A stretch of 64,000 nt of DNA from VRUE01 sp040879985 (GTDB lineage: Bacteria; Actinomycetota; Thermoleophilia; Solirubrobacterales; 70-9), in contig JBBDJH010000006.1 of the NCBI GenBank assembly GCA_040879985.1, positions 62,001 to 126,000 on the forward strand, in the 5' to 3' direction. Made by a program: the position numbers and the translations under genes. Shown here one piece after another: positions 31,955 through 40,491 of this stretch. Numbering within the stretch: position 1 is the first letter of the stretch; every line of letters starts with the position of its first letter. The notes under the pieces were generated by a model, which was not told the origin of the DNA, searched no databases, and worked only from the letters and a program-made list of their open reading frames with translations.

Positions 31955-32428
31955 GTGCGCCAACCGCTGCTGATCCTCGTCGCCGTCGCCGGTTTGCTCG
32001 CTTTCGCGGGTTGCGGCGAGCAGGACGACTCGACGCCGGTCGCCTGCCTTGAAGGTGAGCTCGTCTACCTCGACGCGCTCGAGGCCGCGCCGGGTGATGT
32101 GAGGTTGGAGGGCGAAACGCCGATCTCCGACTGCCTGAGCGAGAACCAGAGCGGGGGCGAGCTGGCGAACGTCGGGGCAGCGCTGCTGAGCGCGGCGACG
32201 GAGCTCAACGCCGAGGCGCGCGCCGAGCCCGGCGGCGAGGCCAACTTCCAGCTCGGCTACCTGCTCGGCGCCGCTCAACGGGGCGCCGATAAGAGCGAAG
32301 GGATCCACGACGAGCTCGTCCGCCGGCTCGTCGCCGCTGCCCGCTACAGCCCCGGCGACCGGCCCCTGCCGCCGGCCTTCCGGCGGGCATATCGATCGGG
32401 ATACTCTGCCGGTCAGAGAGACGGATGA
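31955..32428 (+). CDS. Small lipoprotein of unknown function
   Basis: From GTG the 157-residue product starts with a type II signal sequence LLILVAVAGLLAFAGCGEQD, with the lipobox LAFAGC around residue 20. The mature part is mostly helical and acidic. It has two further Cys (VACLEGE, ISDCLSEN) that could pair, then LGYLLGAAQRGADKSEGIHD and a C-terminus with GYSAGQRDG. I do not recognise the family. It follows the M15-like gene by 20 bases and precedes fumC, so it is probably part of an envelope-related pair. Confidence 0.75.
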   Translation: MRQPLLILVAVAGLLAFAGCGEQDDSTPVACLEGELVYLDALEAAPGDVRLEGETPISDCLSENQSGGELANVGAALLSAATELNAEARAEPGGEANFQLGYLLGAAQRGADKSEGIHDELVRRLVAAARYSPGDRPLPPAFRRAYRSGYSAGQRDG

Positions 32429-32479
32429 ACAACGACACGGCCGTGAAAACCAAGCGGCGGCCGCGACTGAGGAGACGGA

Positions 32480-33793
32480 ATGCCTGAGCAACTCTGGGGT
32501 GGCGAGACCACCAAGGCGGTTGAGAACTTTCCCGTCTCGGGCGAGCCGGTGCCGGTGCCGGTGGTGCGCTGGCTGGGCCGGCTGAAGGCTGCGGCGGCGC
32601 GGGTCAACGGCGAGCTGGGCGGGCTCGACGCCGAGCTGGCGGAGCAGATCGCCGAGGCCGGCGACGCCGTCGCGGCCGGCGAACACGACGACCAGTTCCC
32701 GGTCGACGTCTTCCAGACCGGCTCCGGCACCTCCTCGAACATGAACGCCAACGAGGTGATCGCCGAGCTGGCCGGCGACGCGGCCCATCCCAACGACCAC
32801 GTCAACATGGGCCAGTCCTCCAACGACGTCTTCCCCTCGGCGGTCCACCTGGCGGCGCTGGACGAGGTGACCCATGACCTGCTGCCGGCGATGGAGGGGC
32901 TGCAGGCCGCGCTGACGGAGAAGGCGGAGCGCTTCGCCGACACGGTCAAGGCCGGCCGCACCCACCTGATGGACGCCGTTCCGGTCACCCTCGGCCAGGA
33001 GTTCGGCGGCTACGCGGCCCAGGTTCGGCTCGGCATGCAGCGGGTCGAGGGCACGCTGCGCCGGGTCGGCCAGGTCCCGCTCGGCGGCACCGCCACCGGG
33101 ACCGGCCTCAACACCCACCCGGAGTTCGCCGCCAAGGTGCGCGAGCAGCTCGCCTCCGACACCGGCCTGGGGATCTCCGAGCCGCTCGACCGCTTCGAGG
33201 CGCAGGGCAATCGCGACTCGCTGGTCGAGCTCTCCGGGGCGCTCAAGGTCTACGCCGTCTCACTCAACAAGATCGCCAACGACCTGGCGCTGATGGGCTC
33301 CGGCCCGCGCGCCGGCCTCGCCGAGCTGCGCCTGCCCGAGCTGCAGAAGGGCTCCTCGATCATGCCCGGCAAGGTCAACCCGGTGATCCCCGAGGTCGTG
33401 ATCCAGGTCGCCGCCCAGGTGATCGGCAACGACGCCGCGATCACCGTCGCCGGCAGTCAGGGCCAGTTCGAGCTCAACGTGCGGGTGCCGCTGATCGCCC
33501 GCGGCCTGCTCGACTCGGTGAAGCTGCTCGCCTCCGCCTCGCGGCTGCTGAACGAGAAATGCGTCGCCGGGATCGAGGCCAATGAGGAGATGACCGAACG
33601 CCACGCCGAGGCGACCCTGGCGACGGCGACCGCGCTCAACCCGCACATCGGCTACGACCGCGCCGCCGACATCGTCAAGGCCGCCGCCGAGTCGGGCCGC
33701 TCCCTGCGCGAGGTCGCCCTCGAGCAAGGAGTGGAACCGTCCGTGCTGGAGAAAGCACTGGATCACCGCCGCATGGCACGCCCCCACGAGTAG
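32480..33793 (+). CDS. fumC: Class II fumarate hydratase
   Basis: This 437-residue fumarase/aspartase-superfamily enzyme interconverts fumarate and malate in the TCA cycle. Diagnostic blocks are TGSGTSSNMNANEVIAELAG, HPNDHVNMGQSSNDVFPSAV (substrate B-site), KAGRTHLMDAVPVTLGQEF (catalytic His region) and the signature GSSIMPGKVNPVIPE (~residues 290-304, loop with catalytic Ser). FumC is favoured over aspartase by GTATGTGLNTHPEFA and the overall match; aspartase remains a minor alternative. An SD GGAGAC precedes the ATG. The stop codon is the first base triplet of a long palindrome that ends at the stop codon of the convergent gene. Confidence 0.92.
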   Translation: MPEQLWGGETTKAVENFPVSGEPVPVPVVRWLGRLKAAAARVNGELGGLDAELAEQIAEAGDAVAAGEHDDQFPVDVFQTGSGTSSNMNANEVIAELAGDAAHPNDHVNMGQSSNDVFPSAVHLAALDEVTHDLLPAMEGLQAALTEKAERFADTVKAGRTHLMDAVPVTLGQEFGGYAAQVRLGMQRVEGTLRRVGQVPLGGTATGTGLNTHPEFAAKVREQLASDTGLGISEPLDRFEAQGNRDSLVELSGALKVYAVSLNKIANDLALMGSGPRAGLAELRLPELQKGSSIMPGKVNPVIPEVVIQVAAQVIGNDAAITVAGSQGQFELNVRVPLIARGLLDSVKLLASASRLLNEKCVAGIEANEEMTERHAEATLATATALNPHIGYDRAADIVKAAAESGRSLREVALEQGVEPSVLEKALDHRRMARPHE

Positions 33794-33894
33794 GCCGGGT
33801 GAGTCCCTCCACGGAAACTCAGGAAATCCGGCCTGAACCCTTAACCGCAATCCAGCTGCGCGACGGTTTTCGGGGAGGGACTCACCCGGCCTAC
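33790..33894. terminator. Stop-to-stop palindrome C, bidirectional terminator candidate
   Basis: Positions 33790-33810 and 33874-33894 pair perfectly over 21 bp. The 63-base loop is AT-richer (CTCAGGAAATCCGG and CTTAACCGCAATCC) and starts and ends with weakly pairing GGAAAC and GTTTTC. The left arm begins at the fumC stop TAG (33791-33793) and the right arm ends at the aldehyde dehydrogenase stop (33891-33893, TAG on the minus strand). It is symmetrical for both convergent genes. Confidence 0.8.
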
Positions 33895-35318
33895 CCCTGC
33901 AGAGTTACGAAGCGCTCCTCGGTCAGCTCTAGCACGGCGTAGGCGGGGCCCTCGCGGGTGTTACCGGAGTCCTTGACACCGCCGTAGGGCATCTGGTCGG
34001 CGCGGAAGGTGGGGACCTCGTTGATCAGGACGCCGCCGAACTCGAGCGTGCGGGCGGCCTCGAGGCCGCGGCCCATGTCGCGGGTGAAGACCCCCGCCTG
34101 GAGGCCGAACTTGGAGTCGTTGGCGAGTCGCAGCGCCTCGCCGAACTCGGCGTAGCGGTCGATCGTCGCCACCGGGCCGAAGATCTCCTCCTGCCAAACC
34201 TTGGCCTCGCGGGAGGGGTTGGCGAGCAGGGTCGGGGCGAGGCAGCGGCCCTCGTCGACCAGCTCGCCGCCGCAGAGCAGCTCCGCCCCTCCGGCGACGG
34301 CCTCGTCGATCCACCCCTTGACCCGGTCGCGGTCGCCGGGCGAGATCAGCGGGCCGACGTCGGTCCCGGGGTCGAGCGGGTCGCCGACGGTCAGCGCCGC
34401 GACGTTGGTGACCAGGCGCTCGACGAAGGCGTCGGCGACGTCCTCCTGGACGAGGATGCGCTGGATCGAGATGCAGCTCTGGCCGGCGTGCGAGAAGGCG
34501 TGGATCTTCGCTTTGTCGGCCGCCGCCTCCCAGTCGCCGTCGGAGTGGACGATCAGCGGCGCGTTGGAGCCGAGCTCGAGGTTGACCTGCTTGTGCGGGA
34601 CGCGGCTGCGGATCTCCCAACCGACCTTGGCCGAGCCGGTGAAGCTGAGCGCGGCGGTCAGGTCGTGCTCGACGATCGCGTTGCCGACCTCCGAGCCGGG
34701 GCCGGGGACGACGCTGAGCCAGCCCTCGGGCAGGCCGGCCTCAACCAGGATCGCGGCCAGCTTCAGCGCCGATATCGGCGTCTGCCCGGCCGGCTTGAGC
34801 ACGACCGCGTTGCCGGCGGCGAGCGCCGGGCCGAGCTTGTGGGCGACGAGGTTGAGCGGGAAGTTGAAGGGGCTGATCGCGCCGACGACGCCGTAGGGCA
34901 CGCGCAGCATCAGGCCGAGCTTGCCGGCGCCCGGCGCGGAGGCCTCCATCGGCACGGTGGCGCCGCTCAGCTTGCGCGCCTCGACCGCGGAGAAGGTCAG
35001 CGTGTCGACGCAGCGCCCGGCCTCGGCCTCGGCCGTCTTCAGCGGCTTGCCGGCCTCGGCGGCGATCGTCCGCGCCAGATCGTCGAGCCGATCGCCGACC
35101 AGCCCGGCGGCGCGATCGAGCACCGCGGCGCGCTCGTGCTGCGGGAAGCCGCCCGACTCGAAGGCGGCACGGGCGGCGATCGCACAGCGGTCGACCAGGG
35201 CGGCGTCTCCCTGCGCGACCCGGCCGATCGGCCACCCGTCGTAGGGGCTCTTGACCTCGCCCCACTCGCCGGTCTCGATCCACTCGCCGGCCGCAAGCAG
35301 CTTGTGGTCGTCAGCCAT
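33891..35318 (-). CDS. NAD(P)-dependent aldehyde dehydrogenase
   Basis: The 475-residue enzyme has the full ALDH fold. VVGAISPFNFPLNLVAHKLG is the cofactor-side loop, LSFTGSAKVGWEI the Rossmann turn, NLELGSNAPLIV holds the general-base Glu, and HAGQSCISIQRILVQ the catalytic Cys (~residue 285). EEIFGPVATIDRY follows near the C-terminus. The CISIQR form is shared by lactaldehyde, phosphonoacetaldehyde and non-phosphorylating glyceraldehyde-3-phosphate dehydrogenases, so a small polar aldehyde is likely. It converges on fumC. Palindrome B1 lies just upstream, between its start and the next gene's stop. Confidence 0.9.
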   Translation of the reverse strand: MADDHKLLAAGEWIETGEWGEVKSPYDGWPIGRVAQGDAALVDRCAIAARAAFESGGFPQHERAAVLDRAAGLVGDRLDDLARTIAAEAGKPLKTAEAEAGRCVDTLTFSAVEARKLSGATVPMEASAPGAGKLGLMLRVPYGVVGAISPFNFPLNLVAHKLGPALAAGNAVVLKPAGQTPISALKLAAILVEAGLPEGWLSVVPGPGSEVGNAIVEHDLTAALSFTGSAKVGWEIRSRVPHKQVNLELGSNAPLIVHSDGDWEAAADKAKIHAFSHAGQSCISIQRILVQEDVADAFVERLVTNVAALTVGDPLDPGTDVGPLISPGDRDRVKGWIDEAVAGGAELLCGGELVDEGRCLAPTLLANPSREAKVWQEEIFGPVATIDRYAEFGEALRLANDSKFGLQAGVFTRDMGRGLEAARTLEFGGVLINEVPTFRADQMPYGGVKDSGNTREGPAYAVLELTEERFVTLQG

Positions 35319-35333
35319 TCGCTAAGCGTAGAT

Positions 35334-35470
35334 GAGGGCGGGGGTCGTCACGGGAGTGCCTATGTTCGCTTCGCCTGCGGCTGCGCTCACCAATGTGGAG
35401 CCGCTTTCGCGGCTGGAATTACTCTGCGGTGCCCGCTTCGCGAGGCACTCCCGTGACGACCCCCGCCCTC
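35334..35470. repeat. Long palindromic element B1 (28-bp perfect arms)
   Basis: Positions 35334-35361 and 35443-35470 are perfect 28-bp complements. The 81-base loop runs from ATGTTCGCTTCGCCTGCGG to GCCCGCTTCGCG and contains CCGCTTTCGCGGC. The reverse complement of the loop of B2 (58.2 kb) matches it closely, whereas the outer arm sequences of B1 and B2 differ. The element ends 3 bases from the stop of the lipocalin-like gene. Confidence 0.85.
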
Positions 35471-35473
35471 TGG

Positions 35474-36463
35474 CTAGCCGTCCGGATACGGCTGAACCGG
35501 GATGCCGTGGTCGGTCTCGCGCATGCCGAGCTCGTAGGCGGCGCCGGCGGGGAGGGAGAGGGTGCGCGGCGGCTCGGCGGGGCGTTCGACGGTCAGCTCG
35601 AGGTCGGCGGCCGAGCAGTTGATCGTGTTGTGCTCGGGGCCGTCGGGGTCGGCGTAGACCCAGCCGACGAAATCCTTCTTCGGGGCGGAGACCTTGCCGC
35701 GGACGACGATGTCCTCGCCGGGCAGGACGAAGGAGCACTCGCCCGCCGACTCCTCGATCTCGGCGGCGCGGATCCGGCCGAGGCCGCCGAGGCGGTGCCC
35801 CTCGCCTTCCAGCATCAGCATGCCGGAGGGAATCCAGCGCGTGGTCCAGGGGCCGAGCTTGATCCTCGCCGCGCCCGCGTCGAAGTAGGTCTCGGGCGCG
35901 TCGGCGAAACCGGTGCCCTCGAGCCAGACCCAGCGCGCGGCGTGCTCGCTGCCCCAATTGTGGCCGATCATCCCCGGCCAGCCGTCGAGCTCGATCGTCT
36001 CCTCGTCGATCTCGATCCGGCCGCTGAAGCGCGCGTCGGGGAACGGCGCGACGAACTTGGTCTTCGGCAGGCGCGTCTCGTAGAGGCGCTCCGAGGGCAG
36101 GTACTGACAGGGCTCGGCGTCGCCGGAGAAGGTCAGGTCCCAGGAGGCGGTCAGGGTGTCGCCGCCGACCGCTCCCCGCGCCCTGCCGGGACCGATCTCG
36201 GCGTCGGCGACGCGGACCCATCCTTCGGCGGGCACAGACAGCTCGCTCGCCGGCAGCGTCACCTTCGTCGCCCGCGGTCCCTCTGCCTCGCGGTCGAAGA
36301 GGGTGAACCAGATCGAGGCGTTCGGCTCGGCCCCCGGCCGCTTGTGCACCGTGTGCCGGATCCAGACCCCCCGGCCCCCACCCGGCCGGCAGGCCTTCAC
36401 ATAAAAGCTCTCGTAGTGACCCGCCTTCTCGGCCACCTTCGGAAACCTCGCACCCTGGTCCAT
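35474..36463 (-). CDS. Lipocalin-like (CrtC/AttH/DUF2804-type) protein
   Basis: This 329-residue protein has no signal peptide and a beta-rich pattern. WIRHTVHKRPGAEPNASIWF opens the first sheet, and DGWPGMIGHNWGSEHAARWV (~170-190) contains the GHNWG-H block of the hydroxyneurosporene-hydratase/AttH double-lipocalin group. YFDAGAARIKLGPWTTRWIP and FVLPGEDIVVRG follow. These proteins bind hydrophobic ligands; CrtC-type members hydrate carotenoids and tocopherol-cyclase-like members act on prenylquinols. No carotenoid gene is adjacent, so the ligand is unknown. It stands alone, with palindromes on both sides (B1 and D). Confidence 0.6.
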   Translation of the reverse strand: MDQGARFPKVAEKAGHYESFYVKACRPGGGRGVWIRHTVHKRPGAEPNASIWFTLFDREAEGPRATKVTLPASELSVPAEGWVRVADAEIGPGRARGAVGGDTLTASWDLTFSGDAEPCQYLPSERLYETRLPKTKFVAPFPDARFSGRIEIDEETIELDGWPGMIGHNWGSEHAARWVWLEGTGFADAPETYFDAGAARIKLGPWTTRWIPSGMLMLEGEGHRLGGLGRIRAAEIEESAGECSFVLPGEDIVVRGKVSAPKKDFVGWVYADPDGPEHNTINCSAADLELTVERPAEPPRTLSLPAGAAYELGMRETDHGIPVQPYPDG

Positions 36464-36473
36464 GCCAAAACCC

Positions 36474-36595
36474 TAGAGGTCGCGCAACCAAGCAGGTCGG
36501 TGGACGCAGGGAGTGAGGGAGGGGAGCGCACTTTTTAGTGCGTGACCCGACCGAACGACCGAGGACGCCGAGATGCGCCGGTTGCGCGACCTCTA
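36474..36595. repeat. Long palindromic element D starting at the ychF stop (16-bp arms)
   Basis: TAGAGGTCGCGCAACC (36474-36489) and its reverse complement (36580-36595) flank a 90-base loop. The right arm ends in CTA at 36593-36595, the ychF stop codon. The left arm starts 11 bases upstream of the lipocalin-like gene's start codon. The loop contains a small hairpin CGCACT-TTT-AGTGCG near 36530. It could terminate ychF and also lies in the promoter zone of the next gene. Confidence 0.8.
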
Positions 36596-37666
36596 CACCT
36601 TGATCGTGATTACGTCGCCGTCCTGGATGACGTAATCGCGGCCCTCGATGCGCAGCAGGCCCCTGTCGCGGCCGGGCGCGTAGCCGCCGCACTCGACCAG
36701 CTCGCGCCAGCCGATCGCCTCGGCCTTGACGAAGGCGTCCTGGATCTCGGTGTGGATCGTCCCCGCCGCCTCCCAGGCGGTGGCGCCGCGGCGCAGCGGC
36801 CGCGCCACCGCTTCCTTGTCCTCGCCGGCGGTGAAGAAGGTGAGCAGCTCGAGCAGCTCGTAGGCGGCGCGGACCAGGCGGGCCAGCCCGGAGCCGCCGA
36901 CCCCGTAGGACTCGCGCATCTCCTCCGCCTCGGCGGCGTCGAGCTCGGCCAGCTCGCCCTCGATCCGGGCGCTGACGGCGACCACCCCGGCGCCGACCGC
37001 CGCGGCGTGGTCGGCGACCGCCGCGGGCGGCTCGGCGTCGCCCTCGTCGACGTTGGCGACGTAGAGGATCGGCTTCGAGGTCAGCGCCTGCAGGTTGGCG
37101 GGGCCGTGCGCGGCGGCGTCGGGGACCGGGACCGAGCGCGCCGGCCTGCCCGCGGCGAGCGCCTCGACCACCCGCTCCAGCCAGTCGCGCTCGGCGATCG
37201 CCTCGGCGTCGCCCGACTTGGCCCCCTTGCGCACCCGGTCGAGGCGGCGCTCGGCCTGCTCGTAGTCGGAGAGGACCAGCTCGGTCTCGATCGTCTCGAT
37301 GTCGGCGATCGGGTCGACGCGGCCGTCGGGGTGGGGCACACCGGAGTCGGCGTGGCAGCGGACGACGTGGCAGATCGCGTCGGTCTCGCGGATCGAGGCG
37401 AGGAACTGGTTGCCGAGGCCCTCGCCCTCCGAGGCGCCCTTGACCAGGCCGGCGATGTCGTGGAAGGAGATCGTCGCCGGCACCAGCTCGGAGCTGCGCA
37501 CCGTCGCGCCGACCCGCTCGAGCCGCTCGTCCGGCACCTGGGCGATCGCGACGTTGGGCTCGATCGTCGTGAACGGGTAGTCGCCGGTCTGCGCGCCGCC
37601 CTTGGTCAGGGCGTTGAAGAGGGTCGACTTGCCCGCGTTGGGCAGGCCGACGATGCCGACCTTCAC
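36593..37666 (-). CDS. ychF: Redox-regulated ATPase YchF (OLA1 family)
   Basis: This 357-residue Obg-related protein has G1 VGIVGLPNAGKSTLFNAL (~3-20), G3 HDIAGLVKGASEGEGLG (~69-85), and a G4 region where NKxD is replaced by YVANVDEGD, the change that makes YchF prefer ATP. A coiled-coil insert and a C-terminal TGS domain with RPLRRGATAWEAAGTIHTEI and IEGRDYVIQDGDVITI complete it. YchF binds ribosomes and modulates the oxidative-stress response. It is the last gene of a four-gene lipid operon; its start overlaps the PAP2 stop by 4 bases (37663-37666). Confidence 0.96.
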   Translation of the reverse strand: MKVGIVGLPNAGKSTLFNALTKGGAQTGDYPFTTIEPNVAIAQVPDERLERVGATVRSSELVPATISFHDIAGLVKGASEGEGLGNQFLASIRETDAICHVVRCHADSGVPHPDGRVDPIADIETIETELVLSDYEQAERRLDRVRKGAKSGDAEAIAERDWLERVVEALAAGRPARSVPVPDAAAHGPANLQALTSKPILYVANVDEGDAEPPAAVADHAAAVGAGVVAVSARIEGELAELDAAEAEEMRESYGVGGSGLARLVRAAYELLELLTFFTAGEDKEAVARPLRRGATAWEAAGTIHTEIQDAFVKAEAIGWRELVECGGYAPGRDRGLLRIEGRDYVIQDGDVITIKV

Positions 37667-38289
37667 GGCGCCGGCGCCGGCGGCGGTTGCGGGGCCTGGG
37701 GCGCCGGCGGGCCCTCGAGCGGCAGCGGCGCGATCGTCCCCAGCACCGCGCCGAGCGCGGCGCCCGCGGCGACGTCGCTCGGGTAGTGCATCCCCAGGTA
37801 GGGCCGGCCGACCGAGATCGCCGCGGCGAGCAGCAGCAGCGGACGCCTGGCGCGCGGCTCGACCCGGGCCAGCGCCAGCGCCGCCGCGACCGAGGAGGTC
37901 GCGTGGGCCGAGGGGAAGGAGAGTTTGCTCGGCGCCCGGGCGAGCGCCGGGTGCTCGGTGATCACCGGGCGCTCGCGGCCGACCGTCTTCTTGACGGCGA
38001 AGTTGACGACGATCGCCGCGGGGGCGACGAGCGCGGCGGCAAGCCAGCGCGAGCGGCGCGGCGGGTCGAGCGCCGCGCCGCTCGCGCCGAGCGCCATCCA
38101 GACCGCCCCGTACTCGCCGGAGAGGCCGAGCGCCTTCATCGTCGCCTCGGCCGGCGGCGCGTGGCCGCGCGTGCGCAGCAGGCGCAGCAGCGCCTGGTCG
38201 AGCGCACCGAGCACGGTCAGCGGCGTCGCCGCCCGCGCCGTCCAGACCGCGCGGCGGCTGCGCTTCTGGCGTTTCAGGCGGCGGAACAT
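37663..38289 (-). CDS. PAP2-family membrane phosphatase
   Basis: From ATG at 38289 there are 208 residues. The acid-phosphatase motifs are KKTVGRERP (KX6RP), LSFPSAHATSSVAAA (PSGH with Ala for Gly) and SVGRPYLGMHYPSDVAAGA (SRX5HX3D form), with 4-5 hydrophobic segments and a Pro-rich tail. PAP2 enzymes dephosphorylate phosphatidic acid, undecaprenyl pyrophosphate or similar lipids at the membrane face. Its neighbours are a lipid kinase and a phospholipase-D-type synthase, so phosphatidate or phosphatidylglycerophosphate turnover is likely. The longer open frame to 38469 is not needed. Confidence 0.88.
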   Translation of the reverse strand: MFRRLKRQKRSRRAVWTARAATPLTVLGALDQALLRLLRTRGHAPPAEATMKALGLSGEYGAVWMALGASGAALDPPRRSRWLAAALVAPAAIVVNFAVKKTVGRERPVITEHPALARAPSKLSFPSAHATSSVAAALALARVEPRARRPLLLLAAAISVGRPYLGMHYPSDVAAGAALGAVLGTIAPLPLEGPPAPQAPQPPPAPAP

Positions 38290-38323
38290 CGGGGCAGGAT
38301 AAGCAGTGCGCGCCGGGCGGCGC

Positions 38324-39649
38324 TCAAAGCTCCCTGCGGATGAGTTTCGTCGCCCCCTCGGCGAACCGCATGCGCGGCGGGCGGCGGGCCCAGCGGCGCG
38401 GCTCGATCTCCTCGCTGCGCTCGAGGTCGGCCTCGAAGCTCTCGGACAACCTGGTGTTGAAGGGCTCACTCCAGACGCCGAGGGTGACCTCGTCGTGCAG
38501 CTGGAAGGAGCGGTTGTCGAAGTTCATCGTGCCGACCATCGCCCAGCACCCGTCGACCGCCATCGACTTGGCGTGCAGCATCGTCGGCCGGTACTCGAAG
38601 AGCCGCACCCCGGCCTCCAGCAGCTCCGCGTAAGCGGCACGGCCGGCGGTGCGCACGACCGACTTGTCGGTGTGCGAGCCGGGGACGGCGATCCGCACCT
38701 CGACGCCCCGCCCGGCGGCTTCGCAGAGGGCCTTGGTGAAGGCCGGCCGGGGCACGAAGTAGGCGGCGGTGAGGTCGAGGCGGCGCCGCGCCGAGGCGAT
38801 CGCCAGGTAGTAGATCGCCTCGGTGTTGGTGTCGCCGACCCCGGCGCTCGAGCGGACGAGCTGCACCGGATCGCCGCCGGGCTCGGGCTCCAGCGCGGGC
38901 AGATAGCCGTCGCCGGCCAGCACCTCCCCGGTCGCCTCCAGCCAGTGTTCGGCGAAGGCGCCCTGCATGCCGCGCACCACCGGGCCCTTGACGAGCAGGT
39001 GGTTGTCCCGCCATTCGTCCGGCCCCTTCGCGTCCCCTTCCCACTCGCCGGCGATGCCGACGCCGCCGGTCATCCCGATCCTCCCGTCGGCGATCAGCAG
39101 GCGGCGGTGGGTGCGGTTGGTCAGGCGCCGCAGCGCGTACGGCCGCGGCGGGCGGAAGCGGCAGACCTCGGCGCCGGCCCGCTCCATCTCCTCGAGCAGG
39201 CTCGATTCCATCTGCGCCCCGCCGAGCGCGTCGACCAGCACCTTGCACTCGACCCCCGCGCGGGCGCGCTCGCAGACGGCCGCGGCGACGTCCTTCGCGA
39301 CCTTGCCCTTCCAGTAGACGTAGGTCTCCAGGCAGAGCGTTCGCTCGGCGGCGGAGATCGTCTCCAGCAACACCGGGAAGATGCGATCGCCGTTGACCAG
39401 CAGCTGGACCTCGCAGCCCTCGGCGATCGGGTGGCCGGTCAGCGCCTCGGCGGCGCGCATGAACTCGTGCGAGCCGGCCTCGATCCCCTCGACGACCTCG
39501 TAGCCGAAAGCGCCCTCGCGGCGGTGGCGCAGGCTCTCGCTCGCGTACCAGCCGAGCCCGGCCAGGGCGGCGGCGGCCGGCCCCACCCAGAAGCGCGGAT
39601 CGCGGCGCAGCGGCGGCCGCGACTCGCCGCGCAGGGGGAGGCGCCTCAT
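38324..39649 (-). CDS. Phospholipase-D-type cardiolipin synthase-like protein
   Basis: The 441-residue protein has an N-terminal membrane segment (FWVGPAAAALAGLGWYA) and two PLD domains. The second motif is canonical: MLHAKSMAVDGCWAMVGTMN (~365-385, HAK-x4-D). The first is NRTHRRLLIADGRIGMTGG (~178-196) with Arg where HKD has Lys, a conservative change. Cardiolipin synthases join two phosphatidylglycerols. Its start overlaps the diacylglycerol-kinase-like stop by 4 bases (39646-39649) and the PAP2 gene follows after 34 bases, so the genes form one operon. Confidence 0.87.
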   Translation of the reverse strand: MRRLPLRGESRPPLRRDPRFWVGPAAAALAGLGWYASESLRHRREGAFGYEVVEGIEAGSHEFMRAAEALTGHPIAEGCEVQLLVNGDRIFPVLLETISAAERTLCLETYVYWKGKVAKDVAAAVCERARAGVECKVLVDALGGAQMESSLLEEMERAGAEVCRFRPPRPYALRRLTNRTHRRLLIADGRIGMTGGVGIAGEWEGDAKGPDEWRDNHLLVKGPVVRGMQGAFAEHWLEATGEVLAGDGYLPALEPEPGGDPVQLVRSSAGVGDTNTEAIYYLAIASARRRLDLTAAYFVPRPAFTKALCEAAGRGVEVRIAVPGSHTDKSVVRTAGRAAYAELLEAGVRLFEYRPTMLHAKSMAVDGCWAMVGTMNFDNRSFQLHDEVTLGVWSEPFNTRLSESFEADLERSEEIEPRRWARRPPRMRFAEGATKLIRREL

Positions 39650-40482
39650 CCGACCACCAGCTCGAAGGCGCCCGGCTCGACCGTCACCGCGACCGGACCG
39701 GACTCGACCAGCTCGCCGTCGACGTTCAGCTCGGTGCAGGGCGGCAGGTCGAGGTCGACCCTACGGCCGTCGGCCGAGACGACGCCGCTCTGCTCGCCGA
39801 TGTCCCCGCGGCGCAACCCGCGGGCCCGTCGCAGCAGGGCGAGGCGCGGGCCGGCGGGGAGGACGACCGCGTGCAGCAGACCGTCGTCGCTGGAGCCGCC
39901 GATCGAGGCGCCGGCGCCGAAGGCGCCCGAGCAACCGACGATCGCCTGCCAGGCCGCGCCGGAGAAGAGTCGCCGGCCGTCGCAGGCAAGCGCGCACTCG
40001 ACCGGTTGCGCGCGGGCCGCCGCCGCGATCGCGCCGAGCAGGTAGGCGAACGAGCCGAGCCGGCCCTTCAGCCCGGACGCCGTGCGCGCCGCGGCCGGCG
40101 CCAGGCCGGCGCTGGCGACGTTGACGAACGGCCGCTCGCCGAGCCAGGCGATGTCGGTCGGTCGGCGGCGGGCGCCGCGCGCCGCGAGGTGGCAGGCCTC
40201 GTCGAGATCCGCGGGCAACCCGGCGGTCGCGGCGAAGTCGTTGGCGGTGCCGACGGGGATCACGGCGACCGGGATACCCGCTTGGCCCGCCGCCGACGCA
40301 GCCGGCGCGATCGAGCCGTCGCCGCCGGCGATCGCAAGCCGCGCGGCGCCGCTGCGCGCCGCCTGCTCCGCCTGGTCCGGCTCGAACTCGCACACGCGCG
40401 CCCCGTCCTTGCGCAACAGCCGTGCGACTCGCGTGGAATCACCGTCTCCGGAATCCGGGTTGGCAAGCAGAGCGATAATCAT
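39646..40482 (-). CDS. Diacylglycerol/sphingosine kinase-like lipid kinase (YegS/DagK)
   Basis: From ATG at 40482 there are 278 residues. The glycine-rich nucleotide motif is LAIAGGDGSIAPAASAA (~48-64) and IPVGTANDFAATAGLP (~75-90), the GGDGT and GT-ND-F signatures of DagK/LCB5. The beta-rich C-terminal domain ends in VDLDLPPCTELNVDGELVES, typical of the family. It phosphorylates diacylglycerol or a related lipid with ATP. It is the first gene of the lipid operon (kinase, PLD synthase, PAP2, ychF). Its ATG is only 9 bases from the divergent ATG of the BtrH-type gene, leaving no normal leader. Confidence 0.9.
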   Translation of the reverse strand: MIIALLANPDSGDGDSTRVARLLRKDGARVCEFEPDQAEQAARSGAARLAIAGGDGSIAPAASAAGQAGIPVAVIPVGTANDFAATAGLPADLDEACHLAARGARRRPTDIAWLGERPFVNVASAGLAPAAARTASGLKGRLGSFAYLLGAIAAAARAQPVECALACDGRRLFSGAAWQAIVGCSGAFGAGASIGGSSDDGLLHAVVLPAGPRLALLRRARGLRRGDIGEQSGVVSADGRRVDLDLPPCTELNVDGELVESGPVAVTVEPGAFELVVG

Positions 40483-40491
40483 CCCGTGGCG

